From: Prunella strophiata
Lineage: Eukaryota; Chordata; Aves; Passeriformes; Prunellidae
Reading direction: 5' to 3'
NCBI GenBank assembly: GCA_036583965.1
Contig: JAZBQD010000017.1
Coordinates: 22,540,385 to 22,604,384, forward strand
DNA length: 64,000 bases
The notes below the pieces were generated by a model. The model worked only from the letters and a program-made list of their open reading frames with translations, was not told where the DNA came from and did no database searches. Both the position numbers and the translations under genes were made by a program. How positions within the stretch are numbered: position 1 is the stretch's first letter; each line of letters opens with the position of its first letter. Positions 35,086-49,167 of the stretch are shown here, in pieces.

Positions 35086-38000
35086 TCTCAGTTGGTTCAT
35101 GCTTCTGATGGTTTTCCATGCAGGTTTCTTTACCTTTTTTTTCTGGGCTTCCTGTATAAGAGACATGGATGTACTGGAGTAAGTGCAGAAAGATGACAAA
35201 GGGCCTGGAGTTGTATTTCCAAGCATTCCTGGCACCTCTCTGCAGAGGAATCAGTAATTTTGAGAGCATACTGGACATATGCAAGGACCACCCTCTGAAG
35301 GCCAAGCCCAGGGACAGCTAGCTCATGCCATTTGCAGTTACCAAACACCACATAATCTGTAATTTGCCCTAGCCCCAGTATTCTTATTCAATTTAAACTG
35401 TGAAATCAGCATAAACTCCCAGTAGATCCAAAATATTAAGGAGCTCAAGAAGACAAATGTGCATGTTCTAGTTACCTTCCTGTAGCACATGCCACAAGAT
35501 AACATGTGACAACATGCAGTGTCATACACTCTGGACCTCTGTATGAGACTGGCAGTGAGCCAAAGGTGCCAAAGCTGACAGCTCTTACACTCTCTATGTA
35601 GGAGGGTCACTACCTACTGTGCATGGTGCCCCTAATGCCTTGGGGCACACACTGGGCCCTGGCCCCACTGAGCAGTGACTTCCAGCCATCCTGGCCACCC
35701 AGCCTCACAGCACAGAGGCCTATGAACAGCCTCAGGAAACCTTGTAGAGAAAAAAAAAAAGAAAAAAAAGCACCATTTTTTCAGCATTTACCATAAGAAC
35801 ACAATGACTCCTAGACAGGAGGTCTGGAAGCTGGTAGTCAAAGGGACCAGTGTTGTTTGCAACTTGGGTTTGAGGGCTGTAGCCCACTTCTTCCTCTTCT
35901 TGAGAAAGCACAGTGCCAGCTGCACTGCTGGAAGTGCTTCCCATGTCAGTGCTTTATCCCACTGGTTTTGCCCATTCTGCAAGGTCCACCCTCTGCATAT
36001 TACTCCTACCCCTCACACTGGTCAGCCTTAGCCAGCCACTAGCCAGCAGATCTCCAAGATCTCCAGAAATGCAATTTTCTGCCCTTTGTTAAGTCAAAAT
36101 TCTATCTAGACCTTTCCAGATACACTTTTATAACTCCTCAGGGCCAGAAAGTTTTCCTTTGGTGCTTTGTCTTTACTTGGACTTTTGGAGGGAGATGAGA
36201 AAAATAGGAAATTTCAGGACTTCAAGAAAATAGCAGCTTTATCAGCTCCTCTCCAAAATAGATACGCTTTTGTTTCTCTTTTAAAGTGAAAACATTTGTT
36301 AAATTACTTACTGCATTGATTTTTATGCATGCTCATTACTTCACAGGAAGAAATCTCAGGAAGAAAATCTGCAAGGAGGCTAAAGTATTTCCTCTCTTAA
36401 AAACCGGCAAAAACACAACTGTGATTTGACAGGATGAAAATACTAATATTCCATTTCTATACTAAGGCCTTTCAGGTCACCAGTGTTATGATGGTTGCAC
36501 CATTAGAAAACTGCACCACCTACAATTTTTTCTGTAGCCATTTCCCTCAAGCAAGCTATGACATATGAATATATGAGAGCAGTTTGCAAAGACGTATAAA
36601 AGGCAGGCTGCCTGCCTGTCCCCATACAACCCATTTGGAGCCACACTGGCCTTTCTGCAAACAAAAACTAGGCTGTTTGATGGAGCCCAGCTGTGTCTGC
36701 CTGAAGTGGTCTTGTACAGGGTGGGACATCAAGAGAAAGCAACCCCTCAGTCACCATTTGCAGCACAAACTCAAGGGCCAGTTTTTGCATGGTGACAGCT
36801 AAAACTGTCAACAATGTCACATTTTTGTGGTAGAGTGTGGAAGGGATAGGAGCAAGATGTCCCAAGGTCTGCTTGCAACGTGCCCAGGTTTTTCTGATAA
36901 TAAATGCTGAACAAAATCCACAGTACAACCACAGCCAGAGTTGTTCTGGCTTGGCACATGACTTCTCTCAAGAAGTTTTTTTAATGAAAGACACCTCTAC
37001 CAGGTAGAATTGTTAAGCCTTGTTCCACAGGCCTGTCCCAGGTCATTGCTATGCACCAGTATGTAAGGGTTTCCTTTTGGGCTGCAATGCAAAGTTTTTT
37101 GAATGATTTCATGAAGAAGTTTCCAGGATTTAGAAGCTTTTTTTTTCCTCTCACTCGCTCTCTCTCTCTTTTTTTTTTTTTTTTTTTTTTTTTTTCAGTG
37201 CATAAGTAGAAATATTTACTTGAAACAATTTCCTTCTAAAATTATCACAGTTTGAGGAATCATGCTGCAGGTAGCTTCCATGTCTGCATATTCCACATAT
37301 TTACTACTTTTATTCCTTGCACAAAGCTTTAATTTGTGACTCATCACACTGTAAAGCTGTGGTAGAAAGAGGCCAAGGACTGTTTCAAGACAAATAGTAC
37401 TAAAGATATGCCTGTGCAGGCTGCTTTCTTTCTCAGAAAGACTGTTGTTGCTTTTCTCTCTTACTTCCCCTTCTGTTCTATTCAGCAGGGTGAAATCAAT
37501 AAGTGCTGCTGGTGAAACAAAGAATCCAATTGGCAACAGTGATGACCAGACAGACTTGCACCAATTTACATCAGTCAGGCTCACAGCTTAGTGAGCTCTT
37601 TAACATTATACTGGAGTCTCAGATCTGACCTCCCACTCCTTTACCTTACAATGGAGGAGACTTGAGCTTAGCCATTTTGCCTTGCTTTGTAGCTAAAACA
37701 GTCTACTGTGACAGAAGAAAGTTCTGATATTGAGCAAATACTAGCCTGTTTGTCCTGGCTGACTGTTGTGGGGGTTGTAAAACTTATTGCTAGAACCTTT
37801 GGCTACTGTTCAGAAGGTAAATCAGGGATGGGCCAGCAACATTTGCCCACTGACAGAAGGTCTATCTCACAGCCTATTGCTATCTGTGAGTGCAGATGGC
37901 TCTGGGACACTGCTCATGTGCATGTGAGTTTACTGGTCTTTAACCCTCTTCTGATAATCAGCAGTCTCCTGGGATATGAGGTGTTGCCCTCCAGGTGCCA

Positions 38001-41000
38001 GTCCCATTGATGTCTTGGGAGAACATACATGGGAAATATTTGCTTCACACGGCTTCACCTGAGATCCAATCTGTGGTTAAACACTGTCTCTCCTGCTACT
38101 GATAATTTGCTATTTCTTCTGGCATTTGCAAACAGTTTTCATGCTCCAAAATGCAAGCCTAAAATGTCTGAGAAACCTGCAAGCTGGTCAGCAGCTCCAC
38201 AGAAGTGTGAACCTTCTCTCTAGCATCAGGGATTACAAGTTCTTGTGATTTCTCTGGAGACATACTAAGCTTTAGAGGAACTGGACATGCACAAACCAGA
38301 TGTGTTATCTGGCAGTGGGTTGGATTAAGCTGCTAAGTATTGCTATTTCCTATACAGACAGCGAGGGGGATGAGTAATGTGTACACAAGAGCAGCTGGGC
38401 AGAGGATGTTTTTCATGTGCTTCTCCTAAGTGGCAGCACTAACAAATCTTGGATTATTAGTACAAGCACAACTCTGTTCAATACACTTCAGAAAGCCCTA
38501 CATTCTGAAAACTGCATTACCTTCATCCTTTGTGGAAAGAAAAACAAAAACAACAAAGAAAAAAAAGAACAAGAAAAACAGACCTCTGTGGTATTCAGCA
38601 TGTGCCAGTTGAATAACCAGCACTGCTGTGCAATGCCACAGCACCATTTGCTGTGAGAAGAGGTTGCTGGTTTTTCCCACCTGACCTCACAGCAGGGACT
38701 TCCAAGAGCCTGAAAAAGTAAAGGGAGCTTTTGTGAGAGTCAATAACAGATTTACTCCCCTTGGTAGGAAAGACCCATTCACCAAGCTGTCTGGAGAGTG
38801 GGTACCTGTTTTGGGAGCATGCTGCACCACAAGTGGGGCCCTGGGCAGTGCAGCACCCCTGGTAGCCATGAAGGCTGCAGAGGTCCCTGCTTCATGGCCC
38901 CAGATTATCAGAGCTAGCCATAGGGTAGCTGTGCACACAGAATAATAAGGAACAGGGTACCCTCTGATGGAAGGATACTAGTTGCTCCCAACCTTTACCC
39001 CCAGGGTCCTGCCCTCTGTGTGAGTACAAGACAGTTGGCTCTGTCTGAACTTCAGATTCAGCAAAATTTTTTAGGCAACAACTCATCTCACAAGTGCTGC
39101 CCACACCTCCTGCAGGCTGCCCTACATATCCTGAGGCAATGCTTGGACCCTGCAGGGACACACAGGATGCATCTCAGAGTGCTGGTGCTGCACAGGCTGT
39201 GGGGACCTGGTACTGAATTGGCACCTCTTGGGTAGCAAAGAGACTTCAGCAGCATCAGCTCCTTGGAGAAATGGAAACCTAATTTTACAACCTTGACACT
39301 GGTTCCCAAGGACACAACAGGGCTGGCAGCACCAGCTGCACAGGGTGATTGTGCCAACTCTGCCACTTCTGCCTTTTTGTACTCCCTCCTCTAGCATGAG
39401 AGCACAGTAGCAAAATCCTCTCCATAGACCACAGCAGAGGCTCAACCTGTGCAGTGCCATGAGGGAAATGGATTATGCTGACTACTTGATTTCAGTGGCA
39501 TTGTTGATGGAGAGGGATGCCACTTAACTCTGCTTCCCTGTGCAGTGATAACTCCAGCAGGGTTGAAGGAGGTCTCATAAGAATGTCCTTGCAAATTACT
39601 TCCTCCCAGCCTCCAGGAAGGGGAAGAGGAGCACACACTTTAAGGATTTAGAAAAGGGCTTTCACATCTCCATCCTCCCTCCTTGTCTTTCTCTGAATTT
39701 GCCTTAAAAGCTTTTTCCCCCAGCTTCTGCCCACAGAAGCCTCCTGGCTGCCACAGTAGGAAGCTTGCAGCTAGCTGTGTGTATAATGTGGTTCCATCCA
39801 TCCTGGCTCAATCAGAAGTGGTCCAGATAGCTGCATTCCCTCTAAGTGAAAGAGTTACTTACCCAGCAGAGGCCTGATCCTGGTGCCAAGTCAAGGCTGT
39901 CTGTTGGCAGCAGAATGAACCACACTCTGGGACAGCCATCTCCTAGCAAAGGAAGTTGGGAAGAATAAGCAATTTAAAACCAGCTGAAGGCATCCTCAGA
40001 CCTGCCTCTGGCCCAGTATTATTGGCTTTGATTACAGGTTTGCACAACCTGTAGCCATGAGTTCTCATTTCTAGACTGCTCAAGGTTTACATGTAGTTTG
40101 TTAACGTGGAAGCAGGACACCTGAGGAATGGCTGTTTGCCCTGGGCTGCCCAAAATACTCTATCACCTGCTCAGCAACTCCCTTGCCCCCAGAAACACAG
40201 TGGCCACAGCACCACATGTCCCACAGGCTCCACTTCCCGAAAGCAGAGCAAAGCACATCCACAGCATCAGGGCTGTGCTCTTGGCAGAATAGGGAAAGGG
40301 CTGCTAATGAGAAAAACAACAGCATGCAGTGATACTAGAGCAGGCTTTCCAAAAAGCTTACATCACAAGAGTTGCTCAGCTACCAGAGAAACAATGTAAG
40401 AAATAGGCAAGAGAACAGTGCTATCTGCAAAGTACATCCAAAAGCTTATTCAAAATCCCTTCATGGGTGATCATGACTAAATACACAGAATAAAAATAAA
40501 AACAACCTAGAAGAAAAACAGCTTAGTACATGGCATGGGTTCACCTTCAGTCTGCATTGGCTCAGATTATGGTTCTGAGATTGGCAATTAGGAGGAAGTT
40601 CATGGGTTGTGATCATGCACAGCAGGGGCACTGGGTCTTCACAGCATTTACTTAGACATCAATAAAGCTTCAAGGTCCTGAGCCTTGTCCCTGCTCTTGC
40701 AGGGTGCTGCCACCTCCACGTATACACAGCAAATACCACAGCAAGGTTTTCTCACTGCCCTTTGTCCCAAGCATGAATACAGTGCCATGCTAGGTGTGTA
40801 GGATTTTGACAGATGTGTTTCCAAGAAAAAAATATTCATCTCCTCCTGTGGCAATGTCCAGAGGCTTTGTCTGACTTCATCAGCATATGTTACATTATAT
40901 GCATTACTTTGTCAGGACAGACACAAATTTTTGTGCTCCTTCCTGAGCAGGAAACATAGCCTAGAGTCTAAGGTACACACACAGGGTGATGTAAATCTAG

Positions 41001-42206
41001 AGGACACATTTGCAAAAGAAGACACCTTAGAAAGGCAAGTCTCAGTAAGATATCAGTTAGGAAAAAGCAGTAATAGCAAAAAAAGACTAAATCCAAGTAA
41101 CATTGCTGCGAGTAACTACAGCCATTCAAACAAGACACAAAGAGAACACATCCACTGCCTTATGCACCATTATGTCAGTCAAACCAGAATAAAGAGGGTG
41201 GAAGGTGCTAGATTTTAAAATGGCATTTTATACTTTATACTCTTTCCCTCTCTTTCACACTGGAACAAATGAAGACAATGAGGAACCCAACCCTGTAGCT
41301 GCTAGATAAATTATAAAGCTTCTTAGGAATAAGATGTATCTCCTGGTAGAAAAAGTAAAGGTAAAACCTGGTTTGTTTATATTTCTTTAATATCTGGTAC
41401 CCAGTGGATAGAATACTGTGTTTGAACAAAAGGTCTTTTTAGCAAGTAGGAATACAAACACACCCAGGCAGCACTCAGGTAAGCATGGAAATCTACAATT
41501 TTTTCATTTACTAACATAAAAATGTCATATCTTTAATATAAAATAAAAGGGAAGAAATTAATCAAGACCACATTTTCTTTTTTTTTTCTATTTACAAACA
41601 AAACCTATGATATAGCAATTACATCTTATGTTTATTTATTTAAATTTATTTAAAATGTATCCTGCTAAAGAATACAAACTATTAATATGAAAGAAAATAT
41701 ATTTCATTTGAAAGTGTATATATATTGTGTATAAACAAAATATGCACAGGGTTAATGCTGCTGGCTAGCTTAAAGCTAAAACTAATCCAATATGCAACTC
41801 AAATTCCCACAGCTTAATACATTTTATGACTAAGCTGCTGCTTTAATGGCCAGTCATAAAATCTAAATCACTTAACCCAACACGCAAAGCCCAGCATGTG
41901 CACTGAAATCTGTGCTAAGCCATTAAAGGCATTGCTGTCTGAGGGTGTGAGCCTCCTGCAGCTTGCTCTGCTGTGGGTCGCTGCCATTGCTTCCCTCTGA
42001 CAGCCACCAGACCCTTCACTGAGGTCTTCCAACTTTAAAGCAACAAACAAATACACAAACAGAAAAATCAACCCCAAAATTCCCAAACCTGACTATTTCC
42101 CTTCCTTTGCAGCTGGATTCAGTTTGCTGAAACAGACTTGCAAAGTTTATCAATCCCTGCAGCCAGTGCAATGGAGGGGCACTCGGTTACTGTCTGACCT
42201 GCACGG
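35086..42206. other. No gene recognised
   Basis: Non-coding, with the TC/T tract at 37151. Near 41570-41740 the sequence becomes very AT-rich. No recognisable exon. Confidence 0.55.
37151..37195. repeat. (TC)n followed by T27
   Basis: A short TC repeat runs into 27 consecutive T (37169-37195) and is followed by CAG. On the plus strand this resembles an extreme polypyrimidine tract with a 3' splice acceptor, but no exon was recognised after it. Confidence 0.9.
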
Positions 42207-42600
42207 CCTGTGCCCAAATGTGCCTGTGCCCAAATGTGCCTGTGCCCAAATGTGCCTGTGCCCAAATGAACCTGTGCCCAAATGTGCCTGTGCCCAAATG
42301 TGCCTGTGCCCAAATGTGCCTGTGCCCAAATGAACCTGTGCCCAAATGTGCCTGCGCCCAAATGAACCTGTGCCCAAATGTGCATGTGCCCAAATGTGCC
42401 TGCGCCCAAATGAACCTGTGCCCAAATGAACCTGTGCCCAAATGTGCCTGCGCCCACATGAACCTGTGCCCAAATGTGCATGTGCCCAAATGTGCCTGTG
42501 CCCAAATGTGCCTGTGCCCAAATGTGCCTGTGCCCAAATGAACCTGTGCCCAAATGTGCCTGTGCCCAAATGAACCTGTGCCCAAACGTGCCTGTGCCTG
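42207..42600. repeat. 16-bp minisatellite, about 24 copies
   Basis: The main unit is AAATGTGCCTGTGCCC, with variants AAATGAACCTGTGCCC, AAATGTGCCTGCGCCC and AAATGTGCATGTGCCC. The last units decay to AAACGTGCCTGTGCCT. Since 16 is not a multiple of three, each frame cycles through all three phases every 48 bp, and no phase contains a stop on either strand, which makes open frames of over 100 codons. They have no start or splice context that suggests a gene. Confidence 0.97.
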
Positions 42601-43835
42601 GATGGGGACAGATGCTCAGATTTCTGCTGTGAAGAATGTGCTTAAAGGCTTACAATTTGCACTGCCTTGTCAAGCTCGAGAGCCAATGGACACTGGATAT
42701 ATGTCTGTCTAAGCCAAGAGAATTACACTTCTCAGGGACACAGGTGCTGGACACACTGCATCTCCTTGTGCCATCTTTCTGAGTGCCAGGATAGCCAGGC
42801 AAAAACACAACACAGAAGACAATCCTTTGTTTTATCCTCCAACTTGGCTTCATCACTGCTTCAAAGCATCTCTGGAGCATTCAAAACTCCATTCCAGCAG
42901 TCCCTGGACCACACTTGCTAGGTTTTCAGCAATGGGTTCAATGGGCACAGAGGCTGGAGGCACCCTAAGCTCAGCTGAAAGCCATGCTACACTCACCACA
43001 TATGCTGCCCATTCCCACTGTTTACCATCCCCCAGGCATGGAGGCAGTGGGACAGACAGGCTGGTGGTCAGCAGGATGGTGACCATCAAGGCACCGTGGC
43101 TGCCTCTGCATCTCCTCCAGCAAGGAGCAGGTTCATTCCCCATGCAAATCCTCCAGGAGGGCGCACATCAGCAACACACATGTGGCTGGCTTCTGTGTGA
43201 ACTGGTACCTCCTACAAATGGAGAAGAGCAAAGATAGAGAGAACCAGGCCCAGAGATGAGGAAATGCACCTCAATCCCATGGATATGTGGTTGGACAGGG
43301 AGCAGCAGCCTGTATTTGGCTGGGAGAGAAGAAATAGGAAGGAAGAGCAGATAGAGCAAAGAGAGGTAGAAAAAACAGCAACAGGAAACCTAGAAGTAAG
43401 ATACTGGCCCTGGAAACATTGGGCAGGTGAAGGGGAAACCTAGCAGAGGGACTGGAGGCATTGGGCAAAGAGGAATTGTTATTGTGAAGGACAAGATGTT
43501 GATTCCCTCACCCAGACATGACTCATATCCAATATGCAATGAAGGCACTCAGAGTCTCTGCTTGGATGTATCAAGGATTAACAAAACTCATTTATTCTCT
43601 TTTTTCACATGGTTATTTCAGGAATTAGTGGTGCAGCCAGTAGTCACACCTAATTATTACCTTCAGTAATCAATTTGCATTGTTTCCATTTCATACCAAG
43701 AAGGATATATTTTGCTTTTGGTTTAGACTAATGGGTTTTTTTTCCATATTTATACTGAAGTAAAATAACTTCAGATTCATGCTCCCTTTTTACACCATGC
43801 TGATGTACATGTGACAGCCAGGAGGTCATGCTGTC
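42601..43835. other. No gene recognised
   Basis: Between the minisatellite and the CR1 fragment. Open frames up to 136 codons occur on both strands without family resemblance. Confidence 0.55.
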
Positions 43836-44525
43836 ATCTAGATGGACCTGGTCTGGCTGGAGAAATGGCCCAACAGGAACATCATGAAGTTCAGCAAGGA
43901 TGAGTTTAAAATCCTGAACCCAGAAGGGAACAGCTGGAGCCTGGGGGCTGACAATCTGGAAAGCAACTTGGCAGAAAAAGATATGAAGGTCCTGGTGGAC
44001 ACCAAGTTGAACTTTAGCCAGCAGTGTGCCCTTTCCACAGAGAAGGCAAATGGTGTCTTGGGCTGCACAGAAAGGAGTGATGACAGCTGGTTGAGGAATG
44101 GGATCCTTCCCACTACTCAGCACTGGTGAGGTCACAACTCAAGCAAGGCCATGGGAATGCCATAAGCACAATGAAGGAGCTGAAGAATCTGAGGATATGA
44201 GGAGAAGCTGAGAGAGCTGGGACTGCTCAGTGTGGAGAAGAGAAAGCTCAAGAGCTTATCTGCATGTACAAATACCTGATGAGGGTGAAGGGGATGGAGA
44301 CAGATGTTTTCTCAGTGGTGCACAGTGCCAGGATTAGAAACAATGGGCACAAACTGAAACACAGGAGATTGCTTTTGAACTTTCTGAAGCACATTTGCTG
44401 TGAGAGTGGATGCACAAGATGGCCAGAGAGTTTTTGTCTGCATGCTCAAAACCCACCCGGACCCAGTCCTGAGCAATCAGCTCACACACCCAGTCTTGAA
44501 TGGACAGGGGGTCAAGTTCCTGTGC
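43836..44525 (+). mobile_element. CR1 LINE, ORF2 C-terminal fragment
   Basis: Plus-strand frames read LEKWPNRNIMKFSKDEFKIL, SLGADNLESNLAEKDMKVLV and NFSQQCALSTEKANGVLGC (43842-44129), then, after a frame change, YKYLMRVKGMETDVFSVV and NNGHKLKHRRLLLNFLKH (44264-44400). These are the region after the RT active site in CR1 ORF2. The nucleotide match continues to about GGACAGGGGGTCAAG at 44525, which is the start of the 3' UTR. Confidence 0.85.
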
Positions 44526-45704
44526 TGCAAGAATGCTTATAGTGAGTGGGCTGTTTGCTGCTGTTTGAAGCAGCAGTGATTACCAATCTTCTATTGAAAA
44601 TTCAATGCCCATTTTTACTGAGGATATTCTTGTGGTAGCACAGACACTCTCTGGCTGGAAGCAGAAATTTCTTTGCCACACTTTATCCAAGTTATTTTTT
44701 TCTGATTTGTTGCCTTGTGGATATCTGTAGAGTACTCCTAGAGGACACAGAGATAGTAACTAAACAAAGTGAGCTCATCACCAAAGGACTTAAGCATACC
44801 ATACAGGAAAAAATCCTTAAGGATCTATCAGCTGGGCACATAAAGGAAAATGGACTTTTGTGTTGATCTGATCAAACTCAAGTTGGTGGGGATGCACCTT
44901 TCTCCCTCCAAAAAAATAGATTTCAGCTAAGTATGGAGAACAGCCCAGAAATGGAAACAAGGTTTAGGAGAAGTGTAGCAAGGACTGTTTTATCACAGGA
45001 ATACTACAGCAAGACTTTTCAAACAATGTCTTTTTCTCTAAATAAATTCTAAGCAAATACCATTTTATTCCCTCCCTTCTATTACCACCTTGGCAGGAAC
45101 CAGTTCCCAAAAAGCAGCTGCCAAGCATCAGTGTATCAGACTTACACCATCTGCACACTGTCATATACAGAGATAAGGTTCTCCAGCCTGGAACTTGGTA
45201 TGCCCTTTAGTGCTCTCTGATTTTCACACATTGCTAACAGCAGGGAGGAGATGGTAAAATTCCCTTGACAGGAGGAAACACATTTATCCACTGATTGCAG
45301 TATTGCAATGGGAGCAAATGGCTCTCACAGGTGCAGCAGACATCAGAAGTGACTGCAGTGCAAACCAGATGAAGGCAGCAGAGCACTGAAATGGCAGAGC
45401 TTCAGTCCCTTCAGACACTTGCCATCTCCCACCGAGAAAACTGAAGAAAACTATGTCCAGCCTATTTATGACAACATGACCTTCCTGGGGACTGAGATGC
45501 TCAAAACATTCCACAGCCTACAAGGGGGAAAATACCCCGTGATGTTAGGAGTTATAAATGAGAAAAAGCCCATGGAGGTTTTTTAGAGGGGAACCTACTG
45601 GATTTTGGAGGAGGAAACAATCTTTAGTTAAAAGGGCTCCCTTATTCTCTAAGATACTTTCCTTTAGGATATAATCTGTGTTTATGCTTGAAACAACAGC
45701 AGAA

Positions 45705-45732
45705 ATGCTACCTGCTGTTTTGCAGGTAGCAT
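45705..45732. repeat. Perfect 11-bp inverted repeat
   Basis: ATGCTACCTGC and GCAGGTAGCAT flank the loop TGTTTT. No T-run or gene end is associated with it. Confidence 0.8.
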
Positions 45733-48700
45733 AGTTTTGTGGCTAGAAACCTGGCTTCTGTGATCCTGCAAAACAGCTATCACCACCCATTTGAAGGACT
45801 TCAAGGGCAATTTCCTCTGGATACCTGTAGCATTTTGACACTGAAAACCCAATGGGTACATAGCCTCCTGGCATAAGTCAACTGCTGGCCATAGGCTGCT
45901 TTGCTGTGACCCCACAAAAACCAGTCTTGAGACAGACTGTATGGGCAAGTGCAGTCCTTCCTGCTGTACAGACTTGGTTTATGACTTTATATGTTCATAA
46001 AGAATGAGTCCACTGTTCAACAGTAACGTAGTGCCTGAGGCAAAATTGCACCAGATTCTCTGTTAATCACTGGACAAAGAGCTGGAAATGCCAAATTTTA
46101 CTTCTGATGTTCATTTCAGCTATGTTTTTAAACTAAATGAAATAATCTCTTTAGTCATCACCTGCTGCATACAAAAGCAATCTGTTCAACAGGCAAAGCA
46201 CGAAAATATTGTGCAGTTATATTCTGACTGCAGAAAGACTGTTTTTATGTACACACATAAAAATATGAGTGCCAGATATGACTGCTGACTCCCAGCAGAG
46301 CTAGTGCTTTGCTGACGCACTGTGCTGAGATCATTGTTTGTGTCAGCCTGCTAACAGACAAGATACACTTCACGTTCACGTGCACTTACCACTGCAGGAG
46401 GATGCCTGAAACACACCACCATTCTAAGCCTGAGATTTTAAGCTCTAGTAAGAGGGTTCCTAGTTCATATCACCAGTGTAGTACCAGCTACACTCCTTCC
46501 AACACCTGCCTTCTCCCTACTAGACACACTATCTGCTTTTAGACACCCCAGTCCCACAGCATCGGCAGAGACCCTTCATGGTACCGTCATCACCGCACCA
46601 CAGAGCTAACATTCTCATCTCAAATAAAGTCCATGGTGCAGACATTCCCAAACATGGGCAAAGGCCAAACCTGCCTGCTCCAGCTGGAGCTCCCTCCCCA
46701 CTCAGCCAATGGCCCAACAGTGACAAGTTGTCCCTATCCTGCAAACCATCTGCAGGAGGGCAAGCTGAATGCCTCAAGACATGGGAAGCCAAAATAAGGC
46801 AGCCTTTGAGTTGTAATCCAGAGACAACAGGTGCAAGTTGCCATGTCTTGCAGAGTGAGCTGCAATCCCTGCTGAAATGCTTTCCTCCTTTTCCAGCCAT
46901 ACAACATAACCCTTAAACAGATCATGCTGAAAGCCCCATATATTCATGGAAATGGGCTTATTCTAGATATCTAGCCTTCAGGAGTATATCAGAGGTCTCC
47001 AGCCTCTCTCTGAGCAAGGACTCTTAAAATTTAAAGAATCTTTCTAAAGTTTCACTTCTTTTCTTCTTCCTTGTATGTTGCAAAAGTGGCCACACTTGCC
47101 CATACTTCATTCTGGAGCATTAGTCACAAGCAAATTTAACACTGCATTCACCAGTTCCACCTCTCATTGCTGTTATTTCTCTTTCCCACAAGTTTCTCTC
47201 ATTGGGAAAACTCTTTTATAAAGACCCTCAAGAACAACAGTTGCCCCAAAAGGGAGGAGCAGAAGCCAATGAAAGTGAACAGGAAAGAGGCAAGTGACAA
47301 AAGTGTGCCTTGCCTTGCTCAGATTTGGGGGGCTGCCAGCTAAGGAAGCAGAGTTTCTGAAGTCTCAGTGGAAGATGCAAAAGCCTAGATGGATAAAACG
47401 TTGTTCAAGCTTATAAGTAAAAAGTCCAGGAAGAAAATTACAGGTTTTGGGCTTTCCTCTGTCTACTTACTGGGATGTGAAATGGAATTGGATACTAGAC
47501 CCAGTGGCTCATGATTTATTTAACTTTGTGCTGCTGGATTTTTATACTAGCAAATCATTAATTTACCTGTATGGTCCACTTACAGAAAGAACAGGTTTGT
47601 CAAATTCAAGGCTTCTTACAAAGTTTTATTTTGGCATTAGTACATGTATATTTATATATAGAAGTTCATACATAAAAAATGCCTTTATCTATGTAGTGTG
47701 TGTACATGCAATAGAAAAACAAAAATTGTATGTACAGATTCCCCCAAAGGCTTCATCGTTTCTATTTTCTCATTTCTATAGGGTTAGGGAGTTACTTTTG
47801 AATGTGTTACTGCATTTTACACGTGTACTCTAGAGGTCTGCTGTTTTCTCATTACCTCTCCCAGCATTTTGGTATCAGAGAAAAGGCAAAGTTATTGCCA
47901 CCAAAAATAAGTTACTGTTCAACATGTAAAAATACATTCTTCCAGGCATCAGGCAAGCCTTAAAAGAAAAGCTATTCATCATACAGTAAAGGCAGGGGGA
48001 GGGCTAGCAGAGCTTTAAATTGGCTTGAGCTCACTTCCACCCTCTGAGCAGATCTAAGTTTAACACAGGCCCAGAGGACGCAGACAAAGTCAAGAATAAT
48101 AATTCACTTCATGTCAAAGCCCAGTGACGAGATTTCTTTTGACAGCTCCTGCTTTGTGCTCCCTGTGAATTTACTGGCTTCCTGCACAGGCACATGAGCC
48201 TGACCTCTCCCATTCACCCACAAACTGGCTACATATAAAATGGCCATTACTTCCAGCTGGCACATGGGCTTTTGGCTGAGGCCCTTCCTTCCTGTCTGAA
48301 ACTGGGAAAAAATGTGTTGGGGGAATATGTGGAGGGATGAGACAGAAAGAAGCAGCAATTCATAAACTTGTAGTGCAGGGCTCCCTGGTATGCATTTCCT
48401 AATTGAGCATCTGCAACATTTAGGCAAAAACCATCAATTAGGCAAAAATCATTAGATCTGATTCAGATCAAGAAGAAGCATATTCTCCCCAGAAGCATAA
48501 ACCACACATAAGCAGCAGTCCACTCTCGATCTGATGAGAATTCAAGAAATAAAGCATTCCAAATGCTGTGTTGGAAAGCACTGAAAATACTTCACTTTTT
48601 ACAGGTTCTTAGGTTACAGGATTAAGCTGGCTAGTTATTTTAACCTCGCTAAGTGTAAAGATGGGCAGCACAAACATCTTCCACTTAAACAGGTTGTTAG

Positions 48701-49167
48701 ACACTTGTCCTTTCAGATGGACCCTGCAGGGCTTCAGCACAGTTAGAACATTTGCAAGACACTAACCTAGAACTGCCATTGAAAAGGAAACCCACTGGTC
48801 ACAACCTTGCAAGGTTATAGCTGAACATCAGCAAAGTCTCAGGATCCACAAGACTGGTTGGTATGCTTACACTTAATGTTGGATTTGTACAGAGAGCTGG
48901 ACACTGAATACAGGTAGGATTTATAATTGAAAGCACAGCCACCTGTCCTTAGAAGCTGCTACAAAGAAACATTTAGGGACCTGCCAACAAAACAAAAGCA
49001 GAATGTGGTGAATTTAACCATAAGAATTATAACTTATTCTCAATTGAGTGATAGCTAGCAATTGAAATTGGTTTGTGCAGTGCAGAACAGCTAACAACCT
49101 TTTAAGCAGTCCAACTCTAAAGGCTCAGAACCAACAGGATGCACAAAGTCAGCAGGGTTTGGCTCTG

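Noticed and set aside
37216..37584. 122-codon minus-strand open frame
   Set aside because: No family resemblance, no splice context and composition like non-coding neighbours.
42119..42585. Overlapping open frames of 130-144 codons on the minus strand and 107 on the plus strand
   Set aside because: They are three phases of the 16-bp minisatellite. No splice or start context and no unique sequence.
47447..47833. 128-codon plus-strand open frame rich in Phe, Leu and Tyr
   Set aside because: AT-rich chance frame; no conserved motif or promoter.
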